Positions 21,560 to 34,415 of a stretch of DNA of 64,000 bases are shown piece by piece. Made by a program: the position numbers and the translations under genes. This stretch comes from Amoebophrya sp. A120. Lineage: Eukaryota > Sar > Dinophyceae > Syndiniales > Amoebophryaceae. Every line of letters begins with the position of its first letter. The first letter of the stretch is position 1. Below the pieces are notes generated by a model, which saw nothing but the letters and a program-made list of their open reading frames with translations, had not been told where the DNA came from and did not search any database. The DNA lies in the NCBI GenBank assembly GCA_905178155.1, contig CAJINV010000005.1:4074918-4138917 (forward strand). Direction: 5' to 3'.

Positions 21560-23040
21560 CTAGCATCCAGAACCATGACAAAAACATATAGTACTGATAG
21601 GCCTTGCAGGACAAAGGCGCAGTGATGCCGTCGCTCCTTCGTTGGTTACCTGTTCCGGATCGAGTGACACTTGCGCCACTTCATCGGCCCGAGCATGTTT
21701 CCCCCGTCTGCCATAGGACGCACTTGACGGACCAGCCTTTTTTCTCTGATTTCCTACGGGTCCCGTGGAAGCGAATCCCGTCGAGGACGACACGACAGAG
21801 GTTGGCACGGCGTGGAACTGCGACTGGGATACTGGCTGCGAAACAGCAGCCGTGGCATTTGCCGAAGTCGTCGACTGGTCGCCCGCTCCTGGAGCTCCGC
21901 CTGCAAGCGCTGCGCTGAAAGCAGTGAAGATTGGCAAGGAAGCTGGGCCTTGGTACTCTGGAGCTGTTTCTGCAATCATATCTTGCTCATTCAAAGACGC
22001 AGAAGTGCCACTGCCACCAAACGCAGATGACCCGATGGAAGCCGATGAGCCACTTACTTGCTCGCCTGGTGGAGAATACATGTTGCTGCTTTGCCTTCAC
22101 TCACCTCTGGGTGGTCCTTTGATAATCAATGCAAATGAAATAGATGAAGACAGTCGGAAAAACAAAACTCTATCTCTATTGCAAAAAACGTCAAAATGGG
22201 TCCTTCGGGCTGAAGATCTAGATCAACAACGTCCAGCGGCCTCTAGAATAAATACGTTCATCAAATCAAGAAAGTGCCATATCAAACAAACGAGAACGTG
22301 ACTTGTGCGATCGCGTCACAGGTCATCTTCACAACTTAGGATTTTTTCATGATCCTAAACTTGGTCAGAAAGTTCAAAACAATCAAAACGCAGTACATTT
22401 AGTGAAGCCTGCGGATAACCACGTCTGTCAACAAGCATTGCCATTTTAATCGCCAGCCCCAGCGCCGCGGCGAGTGTTCTCAGACAAAGTATATTGTCGT
22501 CTCTTTCTGTACGTTCATCGGCCACGCTCAATGAATACGCCTCCGTAGTTTTTCTTTCTTGCTGGCGGACTGGAGGCGCAACCAGCCAGGAACATACATC
22601 GATACTATTTTTACGCACATTATCTAATCTATCAACATGGTTTTTCTCTTACTCTTCTCGTAGCATTCAAAGCAAACAAGCAAGTAACCCTTTACTCTTT
22701 CCTTATCCTTTCCTCATGGGAACAAGGTCCAAGAACTTCATGCTTGATATGAGGACCGTGCTGAGGCTCCGGAAGCGCTCCGTGGTCTCGTCGCAGAAGG
22801 TTCACAACGATGAACCGTTTGACCCACAACAGCGGCAGCACTCGCATCGCCGTCCACCACGGAACAAACGCATGCAGCTGCTTGAGTACTTTGTTCATCA
22901 CCGAGCACCACGGAACTTCTTAGCTGGCACGAAAGTTCATAAGGTTGAATTTGGGCACCGATTCGAACATCTCCACCATCGAGCCGGCGTATCAAAGTGC
23001 ACCACAACTAAACTTACATCTTCCGCGGTCATCATTACAC
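21560..23040 (-). CDS. Possible small multi-exon gene, unresolved
   Basis: Splice-like signals on the minus strand suggest a gene. An ATG near 23036 (MMTAED) runs straight into GTAAGT. GAGCAA|GTAAGT and CAGAG|GTGAGT occur near 22060-22110. Open stretches include a helical 22355-22560 segment (NILCLRTLAAALGLAIKMAM) and a Ser/Ala/Gly-rich 21560-22081 segment. I could not find one consistent set of junctions, and the frame between 22700 and 22990 is ambiguous. The product is unknown. It lies immediately downstream of the second OSCA-like gene and in the same direction. Confidence 0.3.
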
Positions 23041-23173
23041 GCAAAGTTGCAAAGAGCCAACAACTTCTGTCGCAGCAGTTTTTTTTTCTTTTCTGCGCGC
23101 CGGCACTGCATAAGTAATTGCATGACCAGCACCAGGGGATGAAATCGAAGTGCAAGTGATACAACAACTGTTA

Positions 23174-26100
23174 CTAGGATTCAAGTCCTCCTACAAAATC
23201 GAGCGAAAGGAGAGAGGGTGTAAGAATTCTTGTTATGCACTCTGATATGGCGCGATCGTGCAGCTCGCTGGACCCTTTTGCGATGGCGGTCTGACCCATG
23301 TCCCACATGTCCCCCATGCGGCCTTCCATGAGGTCCACGTCATAGGAAAAGTGCAGATATGGATTGTAAAAATGTCTGGGTCTGGAAGATTGCAACTTGT
23401 CATGGTAAATCTGAAGCATGCAAAAATCTGTGTTGCATGAGTGCCAAAAGCTGTCCACTTTTGACCAAGTTGGAACGGAGTTTCTCATGCAGAATAGGAA
23501 TGCCAGAGGCTTCGCAGAGTCTGTCATGCTAAGTCCCGCATTCCAGACCTCATGGGTCATGGAAAATCTGCATGACAAGTCTACACTCTTCCAGACCCAG
23601 ACATTTTTACATTTGATAGCAGATACTGTTTGCCGACCCGAAAGGGCATGATGGACTTGCCCCCCCGCCGGGCCAGGATGGACTGGCACTCTTCCTTGCA
23701 GAAGTGCGACTTCTATCAACTGTAAAAATGTCTGGGTCTGGAAGAATCCAACTTGTCATCCTGATTTTGGATTCTAAAAAAATCTGTATTGCATGAGCAG
23801 CAAAGAGAGTCCAAGTGTTGCTACACGGAAAGAGCATTTGCCATGCGATGTAGGCATCAGGAAGCCCTCACAAAATCTGTGATGCTAGGGCATGCATCAC
23901 AGACATCAGGAGTCATGCAAAACGTGCATGACAAACCTGGCAATCTTCCAGACCCAGACATTTTTACATTTGATAACTTCAGCGTGACCACGGGGTTCGT
24001 GTTCTCGAAGTTGAAGCCCAGTTTTCGCTCCACGTCCCTGCATATCAAATGCAAAAGTGTCTGGGTCTGGAAGGTTGAAACTTGTGATGCGCATTTCACA
24101 ACACAGAAAAATCTCTCATGCATAGGCAGCAAAAGTTGCCCATTTTCTGTCACCAAAGTCAGAGACTTGTCATGCGGATTCTGCATTGCGAACGCTTCTC
24201 GAGACCTGTGATGCTAGAGCTTCCATGCCAGACCTTCTGTGTCATGCAAAAGCAGCAGGATTCTTCCAGACCCAGACATTTTTACATTTGATACTGAAAT
24301 GCACCCCGTCTCCCTCGGCTTGCATCTCGTGGCTGACCTGCCGGGGGTATCAAATGTAAAAATGTCGGGGTCTGGAAACTTGTAATGCTGCGTTGGGAAT
24401 AGTGAATGCTCTGTAATGCACAGGCACGCATGAGAAATATCTGCGCTGCTTTGTGTTGCGTTTTTCGCATGAGAAACTGCGTTTTTGCATGACAGGCAAA
24501 AGCGTCTCTTCTTGGACACACACCACAAACTTTTTTATCATGCCAGACAAGCATGACAAGTCTCGCAATCTTCCAGACCCAGACACTTTTACATTTGATA
24601 GGGGGCGCACCGCAAACCGCAGCAGGAACAGGTAAAGCCCAGCCGCTGTGAAGAAGTAGCCTAAAAACTTGTCCAGCGGGAACCTCGAGGCGGCGAGGAT
24701 GTCCGCAATCTTATCCTCCTCCTCCGGGGTCAGATGCGTGTCGCAGAGAAAAGAGCTAGCACGGCACAATAAATTGATGCAAAAACAAACAGATACATGA
24801 AAAGATCTGCGCTGCATAGCATAAACACCCCCCTCGTCAGGGCATTTTACAATCAAATGATCCCCTACCAGCTTTTTTCTTTTTGATAGTGTGAGAGCTT
24901 GATTTGTAACTGGTTAAAAAACTTCTCGGTTCGGTACTGCCACCACGGTATGCTGCCAGCGAGGAACCCGATGATGACGGCGAACATCTCTAGTGACACC
25001 ACGGAAAGCCTATGGAAGCGTCAGGATTGAAATCGTCAAAGTTGAAATAATTTTAATTTGTGATACATAAAATGCAACCCGCAAAGCGCCTGTCTTGCAG
25101 AGTAGGCAAGGGAGGCATATTGCAAGCCTGTTGAGGGGCAGAAATAGAGCTGCTAAAGTAGCATGACAAAAGGCGTCTTCCTTACCCAAACAGCATTACA
25201 AACTGGATTTAGGCACCACCAAACTTGTCATGCGCCACTTGAAAACTGGGCTCCAACTGGCATCCATTTTATGCATGACAAACTATTTCAACTCTGTCTC
25301 TGACGATTTCAAACCTGACACATCCATAAAGCCGCGCGCTCGTGTAGAAGGTCAATTTCGACGACATCAGGTGCAAATATTTCTGGCTGAAATACATCCA
25401 CACGGCCCACAGGATCAGATTCCAAAACAGCAAATGTATGAATGTCGGGCAGGCCAGGTATGACCTGTCAAGATCGATTGTTAGCAAGGATCTTCTTATT
25501 TCTTAGGGCGGTTGATTTACTTACTTATTTGTTTCTTCAGTTCGATCATCTTCAACCAGCAGCCACTTTGGGGCCTTGAACCTTTGATGCCGCGCCCAGG
25601 CTGCACAGGGAAAAAGAAAAGATAAAGAAGATATTTCATGACGCAATTCCGTTTTTAAGCAGAAGGACGCCACCCGAGGGAGGTTTTGAAGGAGTTATAT
25701 ATGTTTATGAAGTGAGAGTGACAAATAAACTACACTTACATCAGCACACAGCAGAGCGGTAGTGTGAAGTTGACCGCGTAATCCCAGGCGAGGTAAACCA
25801 TCGGCGGCTCGCAGTGCAGCTCTGCTTTCCTGACCTCTTGAATACGGGCTGACCATACGTCGTCCGTGAAGGGAATAAACGAGTTATACAGCCGCAACAG
25901 CCGTCGCAGGACGTAACCGGTGAGCGGCCAAAGCAAATACGGCATCAGAAAAGTGCCCGGTACCAGAAGCTGTAGTCGAGAAATTTATTGAGTAACGCAT
26001 CTTCAAAGTCAACATGATATTGCGCACAATTATCTCCTTATCATGCCTGGATCTGGAAGTTCTTAGCCAGTTAGTTTTAGTTGTGAGCTGCTTCGTCAGC

Positions 26101-29100
26101 CAAATAATTCTCAAAATTATATTTTAGCTGAATTTTGTTATCGTCTTAGCAAAAACATGTTTTGAGGTCGAAGCAAAATAGGAGACAGAAGTAATGCTTT
26201 GCTTTACCTCATACAGTTGCTTGCCCAAATAGGTTTCCTCTCCTAAAGCGTCCTTGTCTCGCTGCTCGGCCTTTTCGCCGAAAAACACTTGGCCAAACAC
26301 GATATAGACAGAAAAGCCGGTGTTCAGGACAAAAAGTGCGGAATAGCTGATCATGACCACAAGCCACTGCGACCTGCGGTAGCGGAAGGGGAGGGCGACA
26401 GCGATGTACCAAAACATGAGTCCAACCACACCGTTGCCACTGGAAAAAAGGATCTATCCTGCGCAAAAGCGCACTTGCTACCCAAACCAGTACCAGATCG
26501 TTTTCACCTAAATTTGCATGCCCAGGATGTGTCAAGTCGTGGGTGGCCCGCCCACGAGAAGCATTTTGGTGCTTGGAGGACGTTTGTCATGCATTGAGGA
26601 AGCAATCAGACTGCGCAACTTGTTGACGTAGCTTCACTAGTACCCATTCACGACCGCACTGCCAGTTTGCACGGGTCATGTTGCGCAACTACAGGCAAAA
26701 CTTCTCGACTCGTGACGCGAAGTTTCCATCTTGACCATGCTGGTGTTGAGGGTACTACGTATTTACACGAGATAGGATCCCAAGAAAGGTCATGGCCCAT
26801 CCCGAGGGCACGTTCGCAGACTCCTGCAAGGAGTTGAGAATAAAGACGATCGCCGGCGCATACATCAAGAGACCGTACAACACAATCTGGATCACGAACC
26901 GGATCGGGCCGCCTATCCAACTTTCGTAGAAGGACTTCGATGTGTCGAAGTTGCCCCACAAAATGTCGCCTGGTTCCACGTTGTGCTATCGTGTAGAAAA
27001 AAACTTTAATCACGTAAAAAGAATTAGAATTACATTTTATGCTACAACCACATGCAAAATATAGTTGGTTGTGTCTTGCAAGAAGTGCACGGTTTGATTC
27101 TCAGCATGGAACAAGGGACCCAACCATCATCCCCGCTGGCCGCGTATCCTCGTTCATGCTCTACCCAACGGGATCAACATGATGCTAGCACTTTTCCACG
27201 CGATATGTGCCGCTCGAAGATCATAATCGGAAATGCGTCCTCCAATGCTTTGCGTGTAGCCGCCGCACTGCTGAGAGCGGAAGGCGCGGAGGGCGGTGCT
27301 GCAGAGCGGGCACTGCGAAGGCGAATCTCCTCGAGCTCGGCGGGAGAAAAACGCTCAAATACCTTGCGCTGCTCCGCCTGCAGTCGCTGCACACACACAT
27401 CCACATCCTTTTCGTAGTCACAAAAACAATACACCGCCCCCCCGCACTCTCCAGGGAAAAAACCGCGCTAGTAGTGTACCTCTAACTTCTTTTTGGGTGG
27501 CAACTGCAGCTGCAGCAACACCACCAGCATGCGCATGGTGCATGTTCTGCCTCACAAATAAAACCTGCCACACGGCAAAAAATCTTTTATGCGAATAAAT
27601 ATTTGTACGCTAGAAAAAATGCTGCGGTGTTGAAAAGCTACATTAGGGGTACTCAACTACACAGTTTTTTTGTGTGATAAGGACGGCATTTGCCGCAACT
27701 CCTCACGCAGCTCCTCGATCTGCTCCTCCGTAAAATCCGGCGCAACCAGGCCAACCTGCAGATCCCGAGCGGTTTCTTTGTAGAGGCCACCGCTTCGCGG
27801 TCTTTGATGATTCGCAAAATGATTTTTTGAAACTAACATAGACATACAACATTCATAATCATTTTCATTGGACAACTTTATTCCGCATAAGAATAAGTAT
27901 GAGTATCTGCAATACACTGACATATTTCCGCATTTCTGGATCCCGTTCCTGCGCGGCCAATAGGTCAAGGCTCGGCGCGCCGGCGGGTTGGAGTAAAGCG
28001 GATCCCTGGGGGACCGCCGTTGTGAGTCCAGAGCTGTGGTCACTGAGCTCGGTGGTGACTTCTATCTCTTGCTTTTTGCTCTGTGCCACTGCGTCCCGCA
28101 GCTGTTTTCCGGTGGGCGTGAGAAAGCACAAGAAAAACTCCTGCAAATACAGCCAGCTCCAGGGAAACCGGTAGTCGGTAATCTGCAGCTCGCGTGCTGA
28201 GGCGGAGCCCGTGCTGTTCTGTCCCGACAGAAACTCTTCCCGTTCCGCATCGTACACAGGTATACTGTGCTCAGGCGATATTACAATCTCTGCGTTTACA
28301 ATGAAATAACTGTGATAAGTTTGTCGCGTGCTCCTGTCGTGAGCATCGAAAGCAATGTCTGAGTCTGATAGACATTTTGACTTGTTTCCGTCACTCACAT
28401 ACAAACTTCGGGAGATGAGATCAGGGCGGCAATTTTGCGATTGCGCTTCCGAGAGTTCTTGCGTTTACGATGCACATCGGTATCAAGAGAGTACAACCGC
28501 GACTGAGACTGAGGGGTCAAGCAACCCGATCTGCATGAGTAGCAGCAGCCAAAGAAAAAAGGAATCTGTAACAGCAGAGCCTGTAACACCAACGCGAGCT
28601 GTAACAGTTTTGAGCACCTTCTTGTCCGCGCGGGCAGGCCTATCCAAGAACAAAGTGCCACCAATGGGAAACGGGAATGCTTTCACTTTCATGCTTCTCT
28701 GGAATGACGTCACGCGCGCGCCAAAATGAAAGTGCTTCGCTTCAATTTCATCAATACTTATACGAAAAAGCTGCACTTGCGCTGGTGTGCACTCCAAGAC
28801 ACAGAGAGAAACTGCTTTCTTGCTCATGGACGGAAGTGGGCCGCTTGTAGTTCCGCGCTCCAACCCCCAAATTTGAAATCAGACATAAAGTATTTGCTTT
28901 TCTGAAGACCCTGGTGGTGACCACGATCAGGACGGTTGCAAGGGATACAGCACCTTGTCGCAGATGTCATCCAGAGAGAGCCCGTTTTTGGGCAGAACCC
29001 GGTGCTCCTTGTAGTCGTGCGCAAGACTGGTGCCGATTAGGAGGTTGCGGCTCGGTGCTGAAAGGGTGGTGCCGCTGCTGTGCGGGGAGTTCCGCCGGCT

Positions 29101-32100
29101 GCTTGCTAGACTGGTGCCGCACTTCTCCTGGAAGAAAGACGTCACCTCGTCCAGGTTCAGGGGTACGTGGGTGGGTAACCCTTCCACGATGAAGCAGTAG
29201 TCGCTCATATCGGCGTTGTCCGCATCGAACATGCGCTCCTCCCGCTTCTGAAAACAAGCGAAAAGGAGAACGGCGAGAAAGGTAAACACGATGAGAATCC
29301 AACTCGCCTTTTCTGCCAGCTGCGCGAACTCGTACCGCTGTAGCTCCACAACCTTAAAGTTGCCGGTCTGTGCCCCGTGCGAAACACCCGCGTCGCGCGA
29401 GAAGGCCGCAAGCAACTGCTTGGTATCCAAGATAGACATCCCCCCGGCCTCGTTTGAGGGTGTAGTACTGGGAGCTGCTGCCACTTCCGACGAGGAGAGC
29501 TGCCTTTCTTGCCTGCCATCGAGGAGTTCGAATGGCTGTGGCAGCTGCAGTGGGTTTTTTTCGCGGCCGATAAACTCTGGTACTACATGTAGTCCCGAAG
29601 ATACAGTATTTACTCTAGATGAAGCTGTTGCAGCTGCGGATGTAATAGCTTCTTCTGTTCGCAATGACCGCGTCCGCGTCCCCGCAACGGCCGCGACATT
29701 AGCCGGGCCAGCGAGCGTACCCACGGGTGGTTTGTACTTGTTGAGGCCGTGAAGGTTTTCCAGGTTTGGACACTCGTCCCGGAAGAGTGGCACATTAGAC
29801 AGCGCGGATGTCACACACAAAAAAGTAGCTAGCACAACATACATTCGATTGGAATGAATGCAAAAATTAGAATTACATTATTACGTCTGTTTTTCTTTTT
29901 TTGAAATCATAAAGATAAAAAACAAAAAAAACCGTCATCATTGTCATTGGCGAGCCCATACTAGCATCGCTCTTATTTATCTCTTGGCTGCGTTTTGTGT
30001 TCATTCTTGCACGACCAATGTGATTATATTATGCTAGCTTTCTTCTCTACTAGGGTAGTGGACTGGTGCTGGACATAGCCACTAATTCCGTAGCCGACCA
30101 CTGCCCAGAGACCGATGAAGATCAGCCAATTGTAGTACATCGGTACCCCAACGCCGCAAATGTAGTCGCGATGCATATTGGTCCGGCAGTAGCTGGGGAC
30201 CTCCGAGCTCACCACTGCGCGCCCGTCGGGATTCTCAACGGTCCGCGTAACCGTGGGAAAGCACCGCTTTACGTGATCGGCGGCCGCCTTCACGATAGCG
30301 GGCCGGCCGGCCGGACGAAAAAGCTTGATCAGCGTGTGTGGCAGGCAGATCGCGATGGCCACGAACATAAAATACGAAAAATAGGCAAATCCGTTTGCGT
30401 CGAGCATGTAGGTGCAGCTTCCGTCGCTTGCAAGCTTGTACGCCGGCTCACTGCACTCCTTGCACACTTTCCTACTCATGTTGTCGCACCTGCAAAAAAA
30501 AAATTCAGGACTCTTCTACTATTTGTCGAGCATTGCGCTCGCCCCCGCACCCGGACCTCATAACAAGTTTCGTCCTATTTCTAGTGAAGTATTTTCACAT
30601 TTAGATTTACGTTGCAAATAAAAAGAAATGATACAAGACGCAGCCGACGACCTCGCACACGTTGCAGGTTTGCGTGGTTGCGTCGGCAAATTCAACGCCC
30701 TTCAAACCGGAGCCGGCGACGCACTTTTCTTCGGCCACGCACTTCGCCACGCATGTATGCAATGCAGATGAGGCAGCGCACTGATACAAAAAAATGAAAA
30801 TCGCATGACTACACACTACCTCGTGAGCAGAAATGAATGCAATTGGTCCCCTATTGATCGTCACGGCTGCGACAATCTAATTTATCGTGACGACTGCGAC
30901 ACTTTTGAAGAGGATAGCAGGGGAAGTACTGCGACTGGTCTACAAAGTATCCAAGGAAACAACTGTGTCAGTGCAAGTTGAAATTTCTTGCCGTGATAGC
31001 GTCCCATTTCTCTATTTGCAATCGTGCTCTACTACCTAGTGCATGACTATGACAGGAAAGACTGGGACTGCCACGCAACGCTAGAAATACGTGAGCACAC
31101 ATCATACAATGGCGGGCACGAAAAATGTAGCATAGAAAGAAAATTGTTTGCACTGTTGCGGATTTACACTACGTGACACACGTTTTTTGTTGCATAGGAA
31201 GGGGCAGCTGGCGGGGCAGGAACTGACGAGGTGCAACACGTCGCTGCAGCTGTTATATAGAGCGGAAGTGACCGTGAGTGATTTTCGTGTCTGTAGTTGC
31301 TACTAAATTAATAGCCCGGAGAAACTGAAACATCGCACTTGCTATGCAACTTCGCTACTTTGGAAAAAGCACACCAATTCGCAATCAACTCCACGGGTGC
31401 TCGAGTAACGTTTTGGATTTGGTTCTTATGGCTTTGCGCATGCTCTGCATGAGGACAAACCAAAGCGCGTCGCCTGGGTTTTTTCTTACTACTAGGACTT
31501 CTAGCAGCAATCAATCTGGAAGATCACTCACTTCCTGCCCTCCATATGTTTTGGTAGGGGATTGCGCACCGCACTGTGGATTTTCCGTCGGGAAGCAGGA
31601 ATCCACAGGAGCTCCCCTGGTCGTGTTGCGCAGATGCACTACCGTCATCCTCCGCCGCGCCACCACTGCCCGCGTCAGCGTCGCTCAGTTGCCTCGTCCG
31701 CTCAACTACAGCACTAACTGCGGCCTTTCCTCTTTCATTTTCGTCTACAGAGACAGACGTTCCAGCGGATGGCCTCGTCCTGCTGGGCGTTTCTGGGGTG
31801 GAAGAACGACCGAGGACTCCTGTAGTCGACATTCGCTGAAGTAGCAATAGCCACGGGAGGAAACTCTTGCTCGCTTTTACCCAGCACCTGCAAGACGAGC
31901 CCATTGCTTTCCCGTTTTGGACACCTACCGATATCGTGGTCTGCATGTTGGCAGGTACTTTTTCAGTACAACCACATCAATGGAACGCTTGTCCAGAGAT
32001 TCCGACAACTATTTAAGTACTTACTCTGTCACTTCTTTGCTGTGTACTCTGTACTGTTGCTCGGCTTGTACTCTTAGTGATTCCTCTGCGAGAAACACAT

Positions 32101-32178
32101 TCCTGCTGCTGGTCGGTGCAAAACCGAAGATGCACCGACGATGAAGCCGACAATCACGGCAAGGGCAACTCGAATCAT
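23174..32178 (-). CDS. OSCA/TMEM63-like channel with Cys-rich N-terminal part
   Basis: OSCA/CSC1/TMEM63 proteins are hyperosmolality- and stretch-gated cation channels. The evidence is DYCFIVEGLPTHVP after a membrane segment (29.1-29.3 kb), VYCFCDYEKDVDVCVQRLQ (27.4 kb), the PGDILWGNF motif just before a membrane block (26.98 kb), CEPPMVYLAWDYAVNFTLP (25.8 kb) and several further hydrophobic segments to 25.3 kb. Upstream lies a Cys-rich stretch (CVAKCVAEEKCVAG, then CDNMSRKVCKECSEP) across a GT-AG intron joined in frame near 30490/30620. A signal-like ATG frame at 32176-32178 (MIRVALAVIVGFIVGASS) is a candidate start, but its splice to 31.9 kb is not resolved. Five introners lie in the 3' part (25011-25328, then four in 23358-24600), and all restore the frame to the stop at 23174-23176 (DFVGGLES). 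One degenerate E element lies at 28.3-28.6 kb. The canonical junction at 25.74/25.61 kb does not phase cleanly in my reading. The family call rests on order and motifs, so a different polytopic family is possible. Confidence 0.6.
23358..23618 (+). mobile_element. Introner, family A (subtype 1)
   Basis: The ends are TATGGATTGTAAAAATGTCT and ...TTTTTACATTTGATA, with the perfect duplication GCAGA at 23353-23357 and 23619-23623. Excision joins VGKQYL to HFSYDVDLMEG in frame. Confidence 0.95.
23714..23975 (+). mobile_element. Introner, family A (subtype 2)
   Basis: The ends are TATCAACTGTAAAAATGTCT and ...TTTTTACATTTGATA, with the perfect duplication ACTTC at 23709-23713 and 23976-23980. The interior matches 47601 directly and 985 and 51133 in reverse. 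Excision joins VVTLK to SHFCKEEC in frame. Confidence 0.95.
24043..24293 (+). mobile_element. Introner, family A (subtype 3)
   Basis: The ends are TATCAAATGCAAAAGTGTCT and ...TTTTTACATTTGATA. The flanks CTGCA and CTGAA differ by one base. The interior is the reverse complement of 33239-33493. Excision joins GVHF to RDVERKLGF in frame. Confidence 0.93.
24348..24600 (+). mobile_element. Introner, family A (subtype 4)
   Basis: The ends are TATCAAATGTAAAAATGTCG and ...CTTTTACATTTGATA, with the perfect duplication GGGGG at 24343-24347 and 24601-24605. The interior is the reverse complement of 43435-43685. Excision joins RFAVRP to RQVSHEMQAEG in frame. Confidence 0.94.
25011..25328 (-). mobile_element. 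Introner, family B, reverse orientation
   Basis: The ends are TATGGAAGCGTCAGGATTGA and ...ACCTGACACATCCATA, with the perfect duplication AAGCC at 25006-25010 and 25329-25333. The interior is the reverse complement of the copy in gamma-tubulin intron 6. Excision joins YTSARL to SVVSLEMFAVI in frame. Confidence 0.94.
28261..28620. mobile_element. Probable degenerate family E introner
   Basis: The left end TATACTGTGCTCAGG is followed by TTACAATCTC, as in 14023-14277. A distant inverted counterpart, GTAACAGTTTTGAGCAC, lies near 28610. Coding sequence resumes on both sides (DRPARADKK above, PVYDAEREEFL below). The upper boundary is approximate and no 5-bp duplication is visible. Confidence 0.45.
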
Positions 32179-32219
32179 GCACACGCATCTGGGGTGCACC
32201 TGCACGCATCCCGCTTTAA

Positions 32220-33144
32220 TGAATACGTAGTTATTTGAGACTTTCTAACGCCAGCGAGGACCGAGATTGCGTCTTTTATTTTGGTTTCCTTCACGTCTTG
32301 GAGTGGCCACGCAGGAAGATATTAGTGACACATCTATCTTCATCATCTCCCCCAGCTCCGTTACATCACTCAAGGTCAACCTCAACACAAGACTGACTCT
32401 GGCGACAATAAACGAGTCCACGAAATAAGTGCTCGCATCACATACAGGAGCTTCTTACAGCCGCCACACAGCACATGAGCTCACGACCGCTTCTACATCG
32501 ATACTTTGCGACAGTCCAGCAAGGCGTAGAAAAAATTTGAAGCTCTAGATGAAAGGACCAAGCACCGTCCGGCAACCACGTCGAACATCAGAGGGCTGCT
32601 CTGATCAGTGCCGATACTCCCGCTTCGATCTTGTTATTTTAATGAGACCCACATCCAGAAACGCGCGGTTATAAATTGTAGTGCGCTGCATGTGCAATTT
32701 TCATAGAAGTTCCTCCTTCTCAAGACTACAGATTGAATTCTTTTGCGAAGTTTTCGAGTATCTCTTTGTCAGGTCCTTTGACGCCTTGGCTCCTCCCGCA
32801 TGTATGTTGCGTCTCTCTGGCTGTCTGTGTGTGTGAAAAGGAATTTCAGTTGTGCGTGGTGCTCAAATCTTTAGGTTTAGTTGTAGTTCCCATGCGGCAT
32901 AAGTCTCACTGCGCGCGCGCATGGTTCCTTGTGCTTCACTTCCACCGGTACTTAGTGCGAATAATGCAGACAACGCGAGGGCGAGCACTTTCTGTTTCTA
33001 TTTGAGTACAAAAGGAGCGTTGTTGATCTCCTTGCCAGGCCCGGCCCTGTTGGTCGTGACACAACTCTGCCGCCTAGGGATCGACGGAAAGCAGGGGGAT
33101 GGGGCTGCGGCAGGAGTCCACCTCGTCCGTTGCCGTTATGCCAG
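32220..33144. other. Intergenic, no gene seen
   Basis: I see no coding or RNA feature I can support between the proposed start of the second OSCA-like gene and the stop of the small gene at 33145. Confidence 0.5.
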
Positions 33145-33965
33145 CTACAGAGCTGCTCGCTCAAGAAAACTTCGCAGCTCGGGCGGGCCTTGGCTAGGTT
33201 GTCGCTGCAACTCGCCCGGCTTGCTTATCCTCCGTTCGTATCAACTGTAAAAATGTCTGGGTCTGGAAGACTCATGCTGTTTTTGCATGACACAGAAAGT
33301 CTGGCATGGAAGCTCTAGCATCACAGGTTTCGAGAAGCGTTTGCAATGCCGAATCCGCATGACAAATGAATCCCCCATTTTGGTGACAGAAAGTGGAAAC
33401 TTTTTGCTGCCTATGCATGAGAGATTTTTCTGTGATCTGAAATGCGCATCGCAAGTTTGTATTCTCCAGACCCAGACACTTTTACATTTGATAGTTCGAC
33501 CGTGTGGTTTGCTGCGAAAGTAGAGCCCCCACGCAGATGCGCGGCAGAGGAACCCGCGGCCACGGTCGGCGTTCCAAGCGGCCCGATGGTGAGCAGTGGG
33601 GCGGGTGGTCTGTGCTGCTGCGCAACTACGACGGTGGAGCTCATGTTCTTGTTCATCAGGGAGCGGCCACTATTATAGGTGGTGCTGGTGGCACCACCCA
33701 ACGCATTGGTGCCGGCCTTGCTTGTGGCCGGGAAAGAAGAGCAAGAGGTAGTACTAGCTGCACCAGCTGCACTTGTTGTATTGTGCGGGACCGCCAGAAC
33801 AACCGCTCCTCCCGTGGCTAGTTCAAGTGCCCGACCGGAATTTTGGAATGGGGCAGGTGGAGCCGGCTTCACGCCTCGAATCGCAGCAGACGAAGAGGGC
33901 GCTGCGGAAGTACTGCGCAAGTGTCCAAACCCTATCACAGGTTCCCGCCACGGCATCATCAACAT
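33145..33965 (-). CDS. Ala/Ser/Thr-rich protein of unknown function, two exons
   Basis: An ATG at 33963-33965 opens MLMMPWREPVIGFGHLRS, preceded by an in-frame stop. The first exon (33494-33965) is rich in Ala, Ser, Gly and Pro with no visible domain. The family A introner at 33239-33493 separates it from a short last exon (33145-33233) ending RSFLERAAL before TAG. Element plus 5 bp removed leaves 561 nt, 186 aa. Another reading is that it belongs to a larger gene whose upstream exons lie near 34.1-34.4 kb; the in-frame stop just above the ATG argues against this unless an acceptor lies between them. Confidence 0.5.
33239..33493 (-). mobile_element. Introner, family A (subtype 3), reverse orientation
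   Basis: The ends are TATCAACTGTAAAAATGTCT and ...CTTTTACATTTGATA, with the perfect duplication GTTCG at 33234-33238 and 33494-33498. The interior is the reverse complement of 24043-24293. Excision joins NHTVE to RRISKPGEL in frame. Confidence 0.94.
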
Positions 33966-34415
33966 GAAAAACAGAAGAACAAACTACGCAGCCACTTTTT
34001 TGTAATGTTGTGCACATTGATTCATTCCCGGACAATGAAAATTGCAATTTCTTCAGAAAGAATGCCCTATCTAACTACTTATCTATCTCGTATCGCTGTA
34101 TGATGCGACGTTGAAAAGAAACTAATACTAGAGCTAAACAAAAGTGCACTTCTCATCTCTAACGTACTTACTTCTAGTTCATCTGACATATCAGTTGCCC
34201 CATGCATGCTGGTGACAGTTCTTGTAGTTGTTCCTATATACACATTTGCCTATCATCTTGTTCGATTGAGCAGAGCCAGCGGTTACTTGCAGCAATAGGC
34301 CGCATAATTTATACAACGAACTGTGTCCTCCACGTGGCTGGCAAGACTGTAAGAAGAGCTGCATCAAGGTACGCACATTACGGTGGTAAGTAGCAGCAGG
34401 CAGAAAATTCTCCAT

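Noticed and set aside
23418-23651. Recurrent ORFs of similar protein sequence at many places (for example ones starting MQKSVLHDYQKSSSFDQVGRE)
   Set aside because: They are translations of family A elements. The repeated peptide reflects the repeated DNA and not a protein family.
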